Shown in pieces: positions 62,502-64,000 of a stretch of 64,000 bases of DNA. Both the position numbers and the translations under genes were made by a program. The notes under the pieces were generated by a model that ran no database searches, was not told where the DNA came from, and worked only from the letters and a program-made list of their open reading frames with translations. The stretch is from Massilia sp. CFBP 13721 (GTDB lineage Bacteria; Pseudomonadota; Gammaproteobacteria; Burkholderiales; Burkholderiaceae_D). Location of the stretch: assembly GCF_014842025.1 (NCBI RefSeq), contig NZ_JACYUY010000003.1, positions 274,051-338,050 on the forward strand, in the 5' to 3' direction. Within the stretch, counting starts at the first letter, position 1. Each line of letters starts with the position of its first letter.

Positions 62502-63268
62502 CTAGTCTCTTGCCCACGCCAGCGCCTGCGTATAAGCCGGGCTGTCCGAAACCGTGTTGTGTCCCGTCCCTGCGACCACCTTGTGCGTTGCTACGACCTT
62601 GGCAAAATGCGCCAGCAGGCGCGCCGTGCTGTGCGCCGGGATGACTTCGTCGTGTTCGGCCGCGATGATCAAGGTCGGCGCCGTGACCTGCGGCGCGTAG
62701 CGCACCGAGTCGTAGCGGTCGCGCAGCAGCAGGCGTACCAGAAAATACGGGAACTGGCTGGCGGCGAGCGACGCCAGGCTGTCGTAGGGCGTGACCAGCA
62801 CCAGTTTATGCAGCGGGCGCTGGCTCGCCACTTGGACGGCAATGCCGGTGCCCAGGCTGCGGCCGACCAGGACGATCTCGCTGTGAGTGGCGGCGACGCG
62901 GTCGAACAGCAAGGAGGCGTCCGCTACCAACGCCGCTTCGGTTGGCTTGCCGCTGCTGCCGCTGTAGCCGCGGTAGTGCAGCAGGTAGAGGGCGTGTTCG
63001 GGAAAGGCGGCGTCCAGTTGCGGCAGGCTGAAGCTGGCGTCTTCGGCATTGCCGCCGAGGTAGATCAGGGCTTTGCTGCCGGTGCGGGGGCGTTCGGAGA
63101 TTTTTACGAGGGCGCCGGGGACGGTCAGCGTTGTTACCTTCGGGGCCTGGATGGCAGCTTGCGGCGGAGGAAGTAGATGAGGGAGCGCTGGAGGAGGAAC
63201 AGGGCGAGGCAGGCGGCGGTGTAGGCGACCAAGGCCAGCAGGAGGAGGATGCTGAGTGTTTTTTGCAT
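62502..63268 (-). pseudogene. Alpha/beta hydrolase, probable single-base frameshift
   Basis: The start MQKTLSILLLLALVAYTAAC (63268) gives a membrane anchor and reaches QRSLIYF, then the frame runs into a stop. The hydrolase continues in another frame from about 63169: PPPQAAIQAPKV, LIYLGGNAED, HYRGYSGSSGKPT, nucleophile in VGRSLGTGIA, aspartate in AAEHDEVIP and histidine in GTGHNTV, ending at 62502. Homologues read QRSLIYFPPP through this point, so one C is missing in the run near 63169-63170. Total length without the shift, about 255 residues, is normal. Recent decay or a sequencing error. Confidence 0.75.
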
Positions 63269-63291
63269 CGGTGGCTCCGGCTGCTGTCGAA

Positions 63292-63322
63292 CGCGTGGAC
63301 GGGGGACCCGACCACCCTACGG
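63292..63322. repeat. Degenerate GTAGGGTGG palindromic repeat
   Basis: CGCGTGGACGGG-GGA-CCCGACCACCCTACGG; stem 7 of 8 pairs. Lies just after the stop of the heptose adenylyltransferase gene (minus strand). Confidence 0.7.
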
Positions 63323-63335
63323 GACTCTCAAGGCC

Positions 63336-63812
63336 TCAGCCGGCGCGGACCTTGGTCAGCAGCTTGGTCGTCGAGCGGTCGTGCTCGAAGTCGATGGCGA
63401 CCGCCTGGCCGCCGTAGGCGAGCACTGCCTGGCCTTCGGGGATCGCGCTCATTTCGTAGTCGCCGCCTTTGGCGTATATCTCGGGCCGCGCTTCGAGCAC
63501 CGTTTCCAGCGCGGTGTCTTCGTCGAAGTCGACCACCAGGCTGACCGACTCGAGCGCCGCCAGCACGGCCATGCGGTCGGCCAGCGTGTTCAGGGGCCGG
63601 TCATCACCCTTGCCCAGGCGCTTTACCGAGGCGTCGGTGTTCGCGGCCACCACCAGCGAGGCGCCCAGTGCGCGTGCCTGCGCCAGGTACGTCACGTGGC
63701 CGCGGTGCAGGATGTCGAACACGCCGTTGGTCAGCACGACGGGTTTCGGGAGGGCGGCGACGCGCGCCCGGAGCTCGGCGCGCGAGCAGATCTTGGATTC
63801 GAAATTCGGCAT
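63336..63812 (-). CDS. rfaE2: D-glycero-beta-D-manno-heptose 1-phosphate adenylyltransferase
   Basis: About 158 residues from the ATG at 63812 (an in-frame TTG lies at 63821). Nucleotidyltransferase motifs: LTNGVFDILHRGHVTYLAQAR with the HxGH-type site, AANTDASVKRLGKG, and near the C-terminus the family tail DRSTTKLLTKV (STT motif). Makes ADP-heptose for the lipopolysaccharide core. In many betaproteobacteria this domain is a separate gene, as here. Confidence 0.93.
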   Translation of the reverse strand: MPNFESKICSRAELRARVAALPKPVVLTNGVFDILHRGHVTYLAQARALGASLVVAANTDASVKRLGKGDDRPLNTLADRMAVLAALESVSLVVDFDEDTALETVLEARPEIYAKGGDYEMSAIPEGQAVLAYGGQAVAIDFEHDRSTTKLLTKVRAG

Positions 63813-63822
63813 GGGATTCAAT

Positions 63823-64000
63823 TTACTTTTCAGGGTCTTGCGGTTCTTCTTCCAGCATCATCGACAGCGGCGAGGCGGTGCCGGCGCCCTCGCCAGCTTC
63901 GCGCCGTTCGCCCGACAGCTTGATTTGCAGGCGCAGGCCGTTGGCCGAGTCGGCATTGCGGATCGCTTCGTCATAGCTGATGTGGCCATTGTTGTAGAGC
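63823..64000 (-). CDS. pilU: Twitching motility ATPase PilU, C-terminal end (gene runs off the window)
   Basis: The last 58 residues: LYNNGHISYDEAIRNADSAN then GLRLQIKL, the conserved end of PilT/PilU retraction ATPases, followed by an acidic tail (MMLEEEPQDPEK). The catalytic part is outside the window. PilU rather than PilT is preferred because of the extended tail; this is not certain. Confidence 0.75.
   Translation of the reverse strand, partial: LYNNGHISYDEAIRNADSANGLRLQIKLSGERREAGEGAGTASPLSMMLEEEPQDPEK

Overview
The window looks like part of the chromosome of a GC-rich betaproteobacterium, most likely Oxalobacteraceae and close to Massilia. This rests on recognised gene content and order: ftsY-ftsE-ftsX-rpoH, a ctaC-ctaD-ctaG-ctaE-surf1-ctaA-ctaB-sco1 oxidase block, a bioC-like/comF/trmL cluster, and pilU next to an rfaE2-type gene. 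No database search was possible, so the genus is an inference.

Layout. 1-3.1 kb: start of glpK, the RNase P RNA gene and an orphan thiamine-diphosphate enzyme. 3.1-5 kb: a DinJ/YafQ toxin-antitoxin pair with paired operators, an unknown protein and a 48-residue membrane peptide. 5.2-9.4 kb: ftsY, ftsE, ftsX and rpoH, with a CIRCE (HrcA) element on the rpoH promoter. 9.4-20 kb: a PAS-rich hybrid kinase, pstS, a lipoprotein with gamma-glutamyltransferase, a GntR/ABC exporter operon with a clear operator, and a dienelactone-hydrolase-like enzyme.

20.1-28.5 kb is a visibly AT-rich island unlike everything around it. It carries a thymidylate-kinase-like gene under a palindromic, nearly leaderless promoter and an IS5-type element (17-bp inverted repeats, CTAA target duplication, frameshifted transposase). 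It also carries a tight four-gene operon: a dCTP-deaminase-fold protein with two C-terminal membrane helices and altered active-site residues, a MazG-like pyrophosphohydrolase, an Old-Yellow-Enzyme-like flavoprotein and a cN-I type 5'-nucleotidase. Upstream on the same strand is an overlapping ATPase-HNH pair resembling the Septu defence proteins PtuA-PtuB. I consider this island the best candidate for an undescribed system, probably nucleotide-based phage defence or nucleotide modification. The functional reading is inference.

The right edge of the island is scrambled: a decayed terD copy abuts a 5'-truncated SDR gene. 29.9-35.8 kb: an ArsR-led operon of small stress or detoxification proteins, then a TerD-AIM24-TerD-TerC cluster. 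35.9-40.4 kb: an NhaR-like regulator, a CorC/HlyC-type transporter, an RsbQ-like hydrolase and an AI-2E family permease. 40.4-49.3 kb: the complete aa3-type cytochrome oxidase and heme A block. 49.8-54.5 kb: BioC-like methyltransferase, ComF, TrmL and a large catalase. 54.7-62.3 kb: an apparent operon of TonB receptor, MpaB-type (DUF2236) protein, hybrid kinase and diguanylate cyclase. 62.5-64 kb: a frameshifted alpha/beta hydrolase, a heptose-phosphate adenylyltransferase and the end of pilU.

A family of short palindromic repeats (GTAGGGTGG...CCACGCG) is scattered through intergenic gaps. Two copies supply the TAG stop codon of the adjacent gene and one lies in frame inside surf1. No tRNA, 5S/16S/23S rRNA or CRISPR array was seen.
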